Of a DNA stretch of 64,000 bases, positions 40,801 to 49,062 are shown piece by piece (within the stretch, counting starts at the first letter, position 1; each line of letters opens with the position of its first letter). The position numbers and the translations under genes are program-made. The notes under the pieces are model-generated. The model worked only from the letters and a program-made list of their open reading frames with translations. It ran no database searches and was not told the DNA's origin. Source of the stretch: an uncultured Clostridia bacterium (lineage in GTDB: Bacteria; Bacillota; Clostridia; Christensenellales; Borkfalkiaceae); contig CAJFQM010000009.1 of the NCBI GenBank assembly GCA_904419075.1, forward strand, positions 62,001 to 126,000. Direction: 5' to 3'.

Positions 40801-40833
40801 AAAAAATCCCCCGTCATCGACGGGGGATTTTTT
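40801..40833. terminator. Bidirectional terminator between convergent genes
   Basis: AAAAAATCCCCCGTC (40801-40815), ATC loop, GACGGGGGATTTTTT (40819-40833): a perfect stem usable from both sides. Confidence 0.92.
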
Positions 40834-41626
40834 AGCTCTTTTTGAAAACTTCCGTGGGAGGACGATCGTAAAATTTGGAAAAGCTACGATAAAAAGTCGT
40901 CATGGAATCGAAACCGTTTTCAAAAACCAATTCCGAAAGATTGGGATTATCCTTCTTTTTGGCCGAAGAAACCAGATTGCGGATTCGTACCATATTAATA
41001 TAGTTATTCAGGTTTTCTCCGATATACGTATTGAACAGGCGCGAAAAATAATATTTATTATATCCGAACACGGATGAAATCGAATCGAGCGAAAGGGGTT
41101 CGGTATAATGCTCGTCGATATAATTCAACGCTTCCATAATCGTGCTGATTTTCGGCGTGGCGGATGCCGGTATCGTTTGATAATGCTCCAAGAGGCTTCC
41201 GATAATGATATCGATATATCCCTTTTTGACGAGTTCCGACGAGTTTTTCGAAAGAAGATTCAACGCATCGAAGTGGGGACGGAGACTTTTATTAAACTCT
41301 TTGTCGAATAAGTGCGCGGGCAGAGTCTCCGTCTGAAATATCCCTTGAAAATCGTCCGAATAGCGCTGACCGATAATCAATACATAGTCCGAGTAATCGG
41401 GCGCCGCCTTGAGTTCGTGCACTCCGCATTTATGCACAAAAATCATTTCGTCTTTCTTCGCACGGAATTTCTCTTCGTTTACCGTGCAGTCGATCGCTCC
41501 GTCAATCACATACAGCATTTCGATGCAACGATGAAAATGAGCGTGCGTATCGTAATGCTCGCTCGTGAAAAATTTTATCGTATCTGTTTTATCGTGAAAG
41601 GCTTCGTAAATGATGTTTTGTTTCAT
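40832..41626 (-). CDS. AraC family transcriptional regulator
   Basis: This 264-residue protein has an N-terminal cupin-like sensor (residues ~15-100; EHYDTHAHFHRCIEMLYVID, FVHKCGVHELKA) and a C-terminal pair of AraC helix-turn-helix motifs (PLSLDSISSVFGYNKYYFSR, LSELVFENGFDSMTTFYRSF). It is divergent from the sugar-dehydrogenase operon and probably controls it. The start is ATG 41626; a much longer frame upstream runs antisense through the neighbouring gene. No strong ribosome binding site is seen. Confidence 0.9.
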   Translation of the reverse strand: MKQNIIYEAFHDKTDTIKFFTSEHYDTHAHFHRCIEMLYVIDGAIDCTVNEEKFRAKKDEMIFVHKCGVHELKAAPDYSDYVLIIGQRYSDDFQGIFQTETLPAHLFDKEFNKSLRPHFDALNLLSKNSSELVKKGYIDIIIGSLLEHYQTIPASATPKISTIMEALNYIDEHYTEPLSLDSISSVFGYNKYYFSRLFNTYIGENLNNYINMVRIRNLVSSAKKKDNPNLSELVFENGFDSMTTFYRSFSKFYDRPPTEVFKKS

Positions 41627-41687
41627 GATGTCAATATATGGTAGATTGTTGTGGAATAATGAGTGGAAATCCGCAATATTCAGTGGT

Positions 41688-41716
41688 ATTATATCATTAC
41701 AAAATAAACTTGTCAA
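41688..41716 (-). promoter_or_regulatory. Minus-strand promoter of the AraC gene
   Basis: On the minus strand TTGACA (41716-41711), 17-nt spacer, TATAAT (41693-41688). Downstream, on the + strand, GTGGAATAAT (41651-41660) and GTGGAAAT (41663-41670) form a 12-bp-spaced direct repeat that could be an AraC-type site. Confidence 0.75.
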
Positions 41717-41737
41717 TTGTTTTACGGAGATTTTCAA

Positions 41738-42796
41738 ATGAACCTTGTCATTATCGGTTACGGCGGCATGGGCGGATATCATGCCGAGTGTCTGAAAAAA
41801 TACTGCGAAAGCAAACCCGAATTTCCCATTCGCGTCACGGGCGTTTACGATATCGATCCGGAACGTTCCGCGCTCGCGGAAAAGAACGGCTATCGAGCCT
41901 ATAAGAGCGCGGCGGAGATTTGGGCGGATCCGTCGGTCGGGGCGGTGCTCGTCGCCACGCCGAACGACATTCACGCGGAATATGTGAAAGCGGCGGCGAA
42001 AGCGGGAAAAAACATCATTTGCGAAAAGCCCATCGGCATGAGCAGCCGCGAGGCGGAAGAAATGTACGACGCCGCGGAAAAAGCGGGAGTGGTCTTTGAA
42101 GTACATCAGAACCGCCGTTGGGACGACGATTTTCTGACGGTAAAGAACATCGTCGACAACGGAATCGTCGGTTCGGCGTATTGTATCGAGTCGCGCGTAA
42201 TGGGCGGGAACGGAATTCCCGGTGCGTGGCGGAAAGAAAAAGCGCACGGCGGCGGCATGATGCTGGATTGGGGCGTGCACCTCATCGATCAGATGTTGAT
42301 GATGATCAAATCGCCCGTGGAAAGCCTGTATTGCGAATACAGCTACATCTACGGGGAAGAAGTGGACGACGGGTGTTCCCTTACCGTCAATTTCGAAAAC
42401 GGAATAAAATATCGCATCGTCGTCGCCACCGACTGTTTCCGCAATTTGCCGCGCTGGCAGGTATACGGTACGGAGGGAACCGCTACCGTGACGGATTGGG
42501 ATCTGTCCGGCGGCATTACGAGAGTCCTCGTCCGCGAGGACAAAGAGTTGAAGGGAATTAAAGCCGGGAACGGATTCACGCGGACCATGGCTCCGAGAAT
42601 CGGAAATTCGGTGGAGGAAAAACCGCTTCCGATCGTACATGCCGAACCCTTCGCTTACTATAAAAACTTTGCGGCGGCTTGCGCGGGAAAAGCGGAAAAA
42701 GCGATTCGGCGGGAAGAAGTCGTCCGCGTATATAAATTGATGGAAGCGGCGGAACGTTCCGCGAGGGACAACGCCGTCATTAAAGAAAAAATCTGA
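41738..42796 (+). CDS. Gfo/Idh/MocA family NAD(P)-dependent sugar dehydrogenase
   Basis: This 352-residue enzyme has a Rossmann motif VIIGYGGMGGYHAE at the N-terminus and the family lysine in ICEKPIG (near residue 96). The C-terminal substrate domain has GGGMMLDWGVHLIDQ, which supplies the Asp/His pair. Such enzymes oxidise sugars or inositols, often to 3-keto forms. ATG 41738 has CGGAG upstream; the frame extends to 41717. It is first in a five-gene + strand operon under the divergent AraC regulator. Confidence 0.9.
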   Translation: MNLVIIGYGGMGGYHAECLKKYCESKPEFPIRVTGVYDIDPERSALAEKNGYRAYKSAAEIWADPSVGAVLVATPNDIHAEYVKAAAKAGKNIICEKPIGMSSREAEEMYDAAEKAGVVFEVHQNRRWDDDFLTVKNIVDNGIVGSAYCIESRVMGGNGIPGAWRKEKAHGGGMMLDWGVHLIDQMLMMIKSPVESLYCEYSYIYGEEVDDGCSLTVNFENGIKYRIVVATDCFRNLPRWQVYGTEGTATVTDWDLSGGITRVLVREDKELKGIKAGNGFTRTMAPRIGNSVEEKPLPIVHAEPFAYYKNFAAACAGKAEKAIRREEVVRVYKLMEAAERSARDNAVIKEKI

Positions 42797-42813
42797 AAAA
42801 GGGGTAAAAAATT

Positions 42814-43785
42814 ATGAAAGTCAGTGTCGTAAGCAGTATCCTCGGCGATTACAGTCTCGACGAAAGTCTGAAATATCTCTCGGGACTGGGCGTCGACGAA
42901 TTCGAACTCGGAGTGGGCGGATACCCCGGGAAAGCTCATGCGGACGCGCTCGTTTTAAGCAAGGACAAAAAAGCGCGCGAGGAGCTCCTCGGAACGTTTA
43001 AGAAATACAATATGGGTATCTCCGCTTTGGCCGTGCACGGGAATTGCGTACATCCCGATAAGTCCGTCGCGGAAAAATTCGAGGCGGATTTCGAGGCCGC
43101 CTGCGTTCTCGCGGGACAGATCGGAATAGACAGAATCGTTACTTTTTCCGGGTGCCCCGGCTCCGATCCCGACGCAAAGGCGCCGTCCTGGGTAACTTGT
43201 GCCTGGCCGCCCGATTATCCCAAGGTACTCGAATGGCAGTGGAACGAGGTGCTCATTCCCTATTGGAAAAAGGCCGTCAAGTTTGCGGCGGATTGCGGCG
43301 TAAAAAGAATTGCGCTCGAATTGCACCCGGGCTTTTGCGTATATAACCCCGCCACGCTTTTGAGACTCCGCGAGGCGGTCGGGAAACTCATCGGCGCGAA
43401 TATCGATCCCTCTCATCTGTTTTGGCAGGGAATGGATATGCCGGAGGTCATCCGCGATCTCGGCGATGCTGGCGCGATTTACTACTTCCATGCCAAGGAT
43501 ACCCAGCTCATCGAACACAATATCCGCAAAAACGGCGTACTCGACACGAAATCCTTCACCGAAGCGAAAGGGCGTTCATGGTCCTTCCGTACCCTCGGTT
43601 ACGGACACGATATAGGGCTTTGGAAACAGATTTTTTCCGCGCTCAAAGTGGCGGGATACGACGACTCTATTTCCATTGAGCACGAGGACGGTTTAATGTC
43701 TCCGAAAGAGGGACTGGAAAAAGCAATCAAGCTGGTGAAAGAAAGTATCATTACCGAAAATAACGAAAATATGTGGTGGGCATAA
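42814..43785 (+). CDS. Sugar phosphate isomerase/epimerase-like TIM-barrel protein
   Basis: This 323-residue protein belongs to the AP-endonuclease-2/xylose isomerase-like TIM-barrel family. Metal-ligand stretches are visible as ALELHPGFCVYNP, GANIDPSHLFWQG, YYFHAKDTQ and SIEHEDGLMS. Family members isomerise or dehydrate keto sugars and inosose (IolE, IolI). Spacing of 17 bp to the dehydrogenase gene and AAAGGGG upstream support co-expression. Confidence 0.87.
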   Translation: MKVSVVSSILGDYSLDESLKYLSGLGVDEFELGVGGYPGKAHADALVLSKDKKAREELLGTFKKYNMGISALAVHGNCVHPDKSVAEKFEADFEAACVLAGQIGIDRIVTFSGCPGSDPDAKAPSWVTCAWPPDYPKVLEWQWNEVLIPYWKKAVKFAADCGVKRIALELHPGFCVYNPATLLRLREAVGKLIGANIDPSHLFWQGMDMPEVIRDLGDAGAIYYFHAKDTQLIEHNIRKNGVLDTKSFTEAKGRSWSFRTLGYGHDIGLWKQIFSALKVAGYDDSISIEHEDGLMSPKEGLEKAIKLVKESIITENNENMWWA

Positions 43786-43787
43786 CG

Positions 43788-44519
43788 ATGAAATACGGAG
43801 TTCAGTTATATAGTTTAAGAGAAACCGCGGGGCGGGACGGCGCCGAAGAAGTGCTTCGGAGAGTCTCCGAAGCGGGCTACGACGGAGTGGAATTCGCCGG
43901 ATTTTACGGCAAGACGCCCGAAGAAATGAAAGCGTTGCTCGAAAAATATCGGCTCGTCGGGATTTCGGCGCACATTCGGCCCGAAGCGATTGAGGAAAGT
44001 TTACCCTTTATCGACGCGCTCGGAATCAAGTATGTCTTTATTCCCTGGGTGGGGGTTGCAGAATTTGAAGAGCCCGAAAAATATGCGGCTCTCATCGAGA
44101 GTACAAAGAAGGCAAAAGCGATACTCGACGCCCGCGGCGTGGGGTTCGGCTACCATAACCATGCGCATGAATTTGAAAACGGAAGGGATTATGTCGGAAA
44201 AATCCTCAAAGACGTGGACGGACTCAAAGCGGAACTCGATGTATTCTGGGCTACGGTCGCGGGACTCGATGCCGTAGAAAAAATGCGGGAATTGAAAGGA
44301 AAACTTTCGTTTGTCCATATCAAGGAAGCAGCAAAGGAAAACGCGCGGGAAGCCGCTCAGCCCGTGGTGGGCGAAGGCGCCGTCGACATGCCCGCCGTAT
44401 TTGACGAGGCGAATCGCCAAGGTATCGAATGGGCGGTGCTCGAAGTGGAAAAATTCCCCTGCGGAGAGGAAGAATACCTCCGCCGCAGTCTGGAAAATAT
44501 GAAAAAATTCGGAAAATAA
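43788..44519 (+). CDS. Second TIM-barrel sugar isomerase/epimerase-like protein
   Basis: This 243-residue protein begins MKYGVQLYSLRE, which is typical of compact IolE/IolI-like proteins. It carries ligand stretches GFGYHNHAHEFE, AELDVFWATVAG, SFVHIKEA and AVLEVEKFPCGEEEY. It differs clearly from the upstream barrel, so the two likely act on successive intermediates. It starts 2 nt after the upstream stop, suggesting translational coupling. Confidence 0.87.
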   Translation: MKYGVQLYSLRETAGRDGAEEVLRRVSEAGYDGVEFAGFYGKTPEEMKALLEKYRLVGISAHIRPEAIEESLPFIDALGIKYVFIPWVGVAEFEEPEKYAALIESTKKAKAILDARGVGFGYHNHAHEFENGRDYVGKILKDVDGLKAELDVFWATVAGLDAVEKMRELKGKLSFVHIKEAAKENAREAAQPVVGEGAVDMPAVFDEANRQGIEWAVLEVEKFPCGEEEYLRRSLENMKKFGK

Positions 44520-44533
44520 AGGAGAAAAGGAAA

Positions 44534-45616
44534 ATGAACAAGGTAAGAATGGGCTTTATCGGCTGCGGCGGAATTGCGAACGGCAAACACCTGCCTGCAC
44601 AAAAACGCAACCCCGCTGCGGAAATGGTGGCTTTTTGCGACATTATCGAGGAACGCGCGGAAAAGGCTTGCAAGGAATACGGCGTCCCCGGCGCAAAAGT
44701 ATACACGGATTACAAGGAGCTTTTGAAAGACAAGAGCATCGACGCGGTCTTTGTGCTCACGCCCAACTGTTCGCATTGTGAAATTACCGTGGCCGCTCTG
44801 CAAGCGGGAAAACATGTCATGTGCGAAAAGCCCATGGCCATGAATTACGAAGAGGCGAAAAAGATGCTCGCCGCGCGCGACAAGGCCGGCAAGGTTTTAA
44901 CCATCGGTTATCAGAACAGATACCGTAAGGATTCGCTCTACCTCAAACAACAGGCCGAAGCCGGCATGTTTGGCGACATTTACTATGCGGAAGCGATTGC
45001 CATCCGTCGCCGCGCCGTTCCTACCTGGGGCGTGTTCATCGATAAAGAAAAACAGGGCGGCGGTCCGCTTATCGATATCGGCACGCATGCGCTCGACCTT
45101 ACTTTGTTCATGATGAACAATTACGAGCCCGCTTTCTGCGTCGGAAAGACTTTCCATAAACTCAATCAACAGAAGAATACCGGAAATATCTGGGGGGATT
45201 GGGATACCGAAAAATTTACGGCGGAGGACAGCGCTTTCGGCTTCGTCGTCATGAAAAACGGTGCGCTCATCAATCTGAAATCCAGCTGGGCTCTGAATAT
45301 GGCAAATCCCATAGAAGCCGTGACCACGATCTGCGGAGACAAGGCGGGCGCCGATATGCTCGACGGATTGAGAATCAATACCGTCATCGGCGGGAAACAG
45401 GCCATGATTACCCCCGACTTGAGCGGCGGTGCGGTTGCGTTCTTTGAGGGAACGGGTGCGGGAGCTCCCGAAGATATCGAGGCCGTCACCTTCACGAATG
45501 CCGTCCTCGGAAAAGGAAAATTATATGTCACGGCGGATCAGGCGGCTGTCGTCACGCAGATTCTCGAAGGAATTTACGAGTCCGACAGGACGGGTAAACC
45601 TTACTATTTCGATTGA
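44534..45616 (+). CDS. Gfo/Idh/MocA family dehydrogenase, second of the operon
   Basis: This 360-residue enzyme has MGFIGCGGIANGKH (Rossmann), MCEKPMAMN (family lysine), and the substrate-site stretch GGGPLIDIGTHALD. The first TIM-barrel and two Gfo/Idh genes in one operon suggest an oxidation and a later reduction of the same sugar ring. AAGGAGAAAAGG precedes ATG 44534; the longer frame from 44429 overlaps the upstream gene and is rejected. Confidence 0.9.
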   Translation: MNKVRMGFIGCGGIANGKHLPAQKRNPAAEMVAFCDIIEERAEKACKEYGVPGAKVYTDYKELLKDKSIDAVFVLTPNCSHCEITVAALQAGKHVMCEKPMAMNYEEAKKMLAARDKAGKVLTIGYQNRYRKDSLYLKQQAEAGMFGDIYYAEAIAIRRRAVPTWGVFIDKEKQGGGPLIDIGTHALDLTLFMMNNYEPAFCVGKTFHKLNQQKNTGNIWGDWDTEKFTAEDSAFGFVVMKNGALINLKSSWALNMANPIEAVTTICGDKAGADMLDGLRINTVIGGKQAMITPDLSGGAVAFFEGTGAGAPEDIEAVTFTNAVLGKGKLYVTADQAAVVTQILEGIYESDRTGKPYYFD

Positions 45617-45642
45617 GTCCGAAAGACAAGGAGATTATCGAT

Positions 45643-46365
45643 ATGAAAGTTACCGTGGTATGCGAACACAATGCGGCCATGGACTCGGAAGAGGGGAAAA
45701 AAGCCTATCCCGAGGGCATGGGAGTTTGTATCGCGGAGTTTTTGAAAAAGGCGGGACATGAAACCACGCTCGTGACTCTGAACGACAAGGGAGCCGAGCA
45801 GCTCAAGGATGAAATCATTGACTCCACCGATGTGATGTTCTGGTGGGGACATTGGTATCATCTCGCCGTCGCGGACGAGGTGATTGCCAAGGTCGCGGAC
45901 AGGGTTCTGCGCGGCATGGGGATGGTATTTTTACACTCCGCCCACGATTCTAAAATGTTCAAAAAGTTATTGGGAACGTCCTGTTCTCTGAAATGGAGAG
46001 AGGACGCCGAACACGAACGGTTATGGTGCGTCGATCCTACGCATCCCATCGCGCATGGATTAGGAGAATTTATCGATATTCCGCACGAGGAAATGTACGG
46101 AGAGCCTTTCGATATTCCCACGCCAGACGAATTGGTTTATGTCGGTTGGTTTAAGGGCGGCGAGGTCCTTCGCGGCGGCTGCGTCTTTAAGCGGGGACGG
46201 GGAAAACTCTTTTATTTCAACCCCGGTCACGAAACCTATCCCACGTATAAATTGCCCGCCGTGCAAAAGCTGCTGTTACAGGCTTGCGATTATGTGGCTC
46301 CCGCGGGACCGCTTCTCGAAAAAATCTGCTGCCCGCATGTGGAAGAATTCAGCGTGAAGGATTAA
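45643..46365 (+). CDS. ThuA-like (class I glutamine amidotransferase fold) protein
   Basis: This 240-residue protein matches the ThuA/trehalose-utilisation family: DSTDVMFWWGHWYHLAV, GMGMVFLHSAHDSKMFK, DPTHPIAHGL and FYFNPGHETYPTY. The family's biochemistry is poorly known; ThuA/ThuB act on 3-keto-trehalose. Its presence with Gfo/Idh and TIM-barrel proteins repeats the thu-type gene set. AAGGAGA fixes ATG 45643. It ends the operon before a terminator. Confidence 0.87.
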   Translation: MKVTVVCEHNAAMDSEEGKKAYPEGMGVCIAEFLKKAGHETTLVTLNDKGAEQLKDEIIDSTDVMFWWGHWYHLAVADEVIAKVADRVLRGMGMVFLHSAHDSKMFKKLLGTSCSLKWREDAEHERLWCVDPTHPIAHGLGEFIDIPHEEMYGEPFDIPTPDELVYVGWFKGGEVLRGGCVFKRGRGKLFYFNPGHETYPTYKLPAVQKLLLQACDYVAPAGPLLEKICCPHVEEFSVKD

Positions 46366-46383
46366 AACAGAATAAGAAAAAAA

Positions 46384-46412
46384 GGACGTATGGAAACATG
46401 CGTCCTTTTTTT
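46384..46412 (+). terminator. Intrinsic terminator of the sugar-dehydrogenase operon
   Basis: GGACGTATG (46384-46392), GAAA loop, CATGCGTCC (46397-46405) with one G-T wobble, then seven T. An A-run precedes the stem. Confidence 0.92.
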
Positions 46413-47030
46413 GTTGCAATAAACAGGTAAAAAATTAAAACGAAAAGACAGAGGGGATTTGGGAACTGGGAAACGGAAAAAGGTAGCGGTCTGAGGAAAA
46501 GAGATTGATAGAAAATAAAATCAAGAGGAAAGGGAGGCAAGAGAAACAGAGACGGAGGAAAGGGAGGCAGGAAAAACGGAGACGAAGGAAACCGAGGCAG
46601 GGAAAACAGAAGCAGAGGAAGAGAAGGCTGGGAAAGCAGAGACGAAAGAAGATGAGAGGGAGGATGCAGAGACTGCGGAAATAAAGACGGGTAAACGGAG
46701 ACGGAAGAAATTGAATGAGGTAAAAAAAGCAATTCAAGGGAAAAATGAAAAAAACAGGAACAGACGGAAAGCAGGAAACAGAGAAAAAGGGAGGGGATTC
46801 GGAGAGGCGAAAAAGGGAAATCGACGAAAAAATAAGAAAAATGCGGGGAAATTCCTGCAAGACAAAAAACGGGAACAGATAAAAAGAGGGAAACGCGGAG
46901 AAAGAAGAAGATAGAAGCGGGAACTTAAAAAGGGTGAACCAAAGAGCGAAAAACAGAGAACGATGAAGAAGCGGGAAAAGGCGGGATAAAATATTGTGAA
47001 ATGATAAATACTATCTGAAAGAGGTGTTTT
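46413..47030. other. Purine-rich spacer before the polysaccharide locus
   Basis: Over ~600 bp the + strand is dominated by A and G. Open frames on both strands arise because stop codons need T on the purine strand; none has start signals or a protein-like composition, so I call no gene. It contains the 30-bp repeat array listed separately. The end (46980-47030) leads to the ribosome binding site of the aminotransferase gene. Confidence 0.65.
46525..46704 (+). repeat. Degenerate 30-bp tandem repeat, six units
   Basis: Units start at 46525, 46555, 46585, 46615, 46645 and 46675. The first two share GAGGAAAGGGAGGCA and differ at few sites; later ones drift. Each ends in a GAGACG-like word. Confidence 0.85.
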
Positions 47031-48266
47031 ATGACGGTACAATTTTCTCCGCCGGATATTTCCGAGCTCGAAATAGAAAGGGTTGCGGAGGTACTTCGTT
47101 CCGGCTGGATTACGACCGGGCCGAAGGTCAAGGAATTTGAAAGAAAAATAGCCGCTTTCTGCGGCGTAAACAGGGCGGTTTGTCTGAATTCTCAGACCGC
47201 CTGTGCCGAGCTGGCCCTGCGCCTTCTGGATGTCGGTCCGGGAGACGAAGTGATTACTTCCGCGTATACTTATACCGCTTCCGCGTCCGTCATCTGTCAC
47301 GTCGGGGCGAGGCCCGTGCTCGTCGACATTCAGGCGGAACGCCCGGAAATGGATTATGAAAAATTGGAAAATGCGATTACCGATCGCACGAAGGCAATTA
47401 TTCCCGTGGACATCGCCGGGATTCCCTGCGATTATGAACGTATTTATGAGGTCGCAGAAAAAATGCGCTCTCGTTTTCGGCCTTCGGGACCGATTCAAAA
47501 GGCGCTGGGCAGGGTTGCAATTCTTGCGGATACGGCTCATTCTTTCGGAGCGCGGCGGAAGGGAAAACCCGCGGGAAGCCTTGCGGATTTTTCTGCCTTT
47601 TCTTTCCATGCCGTAAAAAATCTGACTACGGCCGAGGGCGGGGCTTTGGTTTGGCGGAAAGTCCCCGGAATTGACGACGAGGAAATTTATAAAATGTTAC
47701 AGCTCTTTTCCCTCCACGGACAGTCAAAAGATGCTTTGGAAAAGACCAAACTCGGCGCTTGGGAATACAATATTGTAGGGCCTTGGTATAAATGCAATAT
47801 GACCGACATCGCCGCCGCTTTGGGACTCGCGCAGTTGGAAAGATACGGGGAAATGCTGGACAGAAGGCGGGCGCTCATTCGTTTCTACGATTCCGCTTTT
47901 TTAAGGACGGGAATAAAGGTGCTTTCGCACTATACGGACGAATATGAATCTTCGGGACATTTATATATCACGCGGATTCCCGGCATTGCAAACGAGCAGA
48001 GAAACGAGATTATAGCCGAAATGGCGGCGGCGGGGATCGCCTGCAACGTGCATTATAAGCCCCTGCCCATGCATACCGCTTACAAAAATCTCGGATTCGA
48101 TATTTCCGATTATCCCAACGCCTATGCCTTTTTTGAAAACGAAATTACGCTGCCTTTGCATACAAAACTGACGAATCGGGAAATAGAATTCGTCGCCGAA
48201 CGCTATAAAAAAATCGCGGGAGAATACCTGAATGATTTTAAGAAAATGGAAAGCCCTGCCTTCTGA
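47031..48266 (+). CDS. DegT/DnrJ/EryC1/StrS sugar aminotransferase
   Basis: This 411-residue PLP enzyme has SGWITTGPKVKEFE, VCLNSQTACAELAL, the Asp in ILADTAHSFGARR and the Schiff-base Lys in FHAVKNLTTAEGGA. It aminates keto-sugar nucleotides to make amino sugars such as bacillosamine-type or perosamine residues. It opens the surface-polysaccharide locus and its 3' end overlaps the priming transferase gene by 35 nt. GAAAGAGGTG precedes ATG 47031. Confidence 0.92.
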   Translation: MTVQFSPPDISELEIERVAEVLRSGWITTGPKVKEFERKIAAFCGVNRAVCLNSQTACAELALRLLDVGPGDEVITSAYTYTASASVICHVGARPVLVDIQAERPEMDYEKLENAITDRTKAIIPVDIAGIPCDYERIYEVAEKMRSRFRPSGPIQKALGRVAILADTAHSFGARRKGKPAGSLADFSAFSFHAVKNLTTAEGGALVWRKVPGIDDEEIYKMLQLFSLHGQSKDALEKTKLGAWEYNIVGPWYKCNMTDIAAALGLAQLERYGEMLDRRRALIRFYDSAFLRTGIKVLSHYTDEYESSGHLYITRIPGIANEQRNEIIAEMAAAGIACNVHYKPLPMHTAYKNLGFDISDYPNAYAFFENEITLPLHTKLTNREIEFVAERYKKIAGEYLNDFKKMESPAF

Positions 48267-48957
48267 AATGCAGTGTGAGGAAGTAAAGAAATATTACGAT
48301 ATTCTCAAAAAGAAAAAGGGAAGTCTGTTTTTCAAGAGAGTTTTCGACTTCCTCCTTTCTTCTCTCCTCATCGTCGTACTCTCTCCGCTCTTTCTCTGTC
48401 TCGCCTTATCGATAAAAATCGATTCGCGCGGCCCCGTGTTCTTTCGGCAGGTACGGGTGACGAGATACGGCGAAACTTTTCGCATTTTCAAATTCCGGAC
48501 CATGGTCGCGGACGCCGAGAAAACGGGTCCGCGAGTGACCGTTAAAAACGACGCGAGAATTACCCGCGTCGGAAAATTTATCCGAAAGTACAGGCTGGAC
48601 GAGGTCTGTCAGCTCCTCGACGTATGGAGGGGAAAAATGACGTTTGTCGGGACTCGGCCCGAAGTGGAAAAATACGTCGCTCACTATACGCCCGAAATGC
48701 GGGCTACTTTGTTATTGCCTGCGGGAATCACTTCCGAAGCGAGCATTTATTACAAGGACGAGAGCGCTCTTTTGGACGGGGCAAACGGGGAGACGGACCG
48801 CATTTATCTCGAAAAGATTCTGCCTGAAAAAATGAAATACAATCTCCGCGCCGTAGAACGTTTCTCCCTGTTTCGGGAATGGGGAATCATGATAAAAACG
48901 GTGCTCGCGGTCTGTGGGAAGAATTATCGGGATAACGACCGACAAGAAGAAAGATAA
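48232..48957 (+). CDS. Priming undecaprenyl-phosphate sugar phosphotransferase
   Basis: This 241-residue protein has one N-terminal hydrophobic hairpin (residues ~35-60) and the bacterial sugar transferase signature (RVFDFLLSSLLIVVLSPLF, FRIFKFRTMVADAE, RKYRLDEVCQLLDVWRGKM, VGTRPEV). It lacks the extra membrane domain of WbaP/WcaJ, so it is a minimal PglC-type enzyme. It transfers sugar-1-phosphate to the lipid carrier, the first step of repeat-unit assembly. Confidence 0.93.
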   Translation: MILRKWKALPSEMQCEEVKKYYDILKKKKGSLFFKRVFDFLLSSLLIVVLSPLFLCLALSIKIDSRGPVFFRQVRVTRYGETFRIFKFRTMVADAEKTGPRVTVKNDARITRVGKFIRKYRLDEVCQLLDVWRGKMTFVGTRPEVEKYVAHYTPEMRATLLLPAGITSEASIYYKDESALLDGANGETDRIYLEKILPEKMKYNLRAVERFSLFREWGIMIKTVLAVCGKNYRDNDRQEER

Positions 48958-49062
48958 TGACCGTTGAGAAAAAACAGAAAACGGATAAGAAACGAGATAA
49001 CTGCCGATAAAAAACGGATAAAAACGGCAGGAAGGGGGAAAATAATCGATATAGGGGGGAAT

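Noticed and set aside
36721-40833. The A+T-rich island as a transposon or integrated element
   Set aside because: I found no transposase, integrase or flanking direct repeats; transfer is inferred from composition only.
41627-42640. N-terminal extension of the AraC regulator frame (602 residues)
   Set aside because: The extra 338 residues run antisense through the Gfo/Idh gene and past the regulator's own promoter at 41688-41716.
46711-46914. 67-residue frame in the purine-rich spacer, and several Phe/Leu/Pro-rich frames on the opposite strand (46349-46860)
   Set aside because: The tract is low in T on the purine strand, so stops are rare by composition; there is no ribosome binding site and the peptides are low-complexity.
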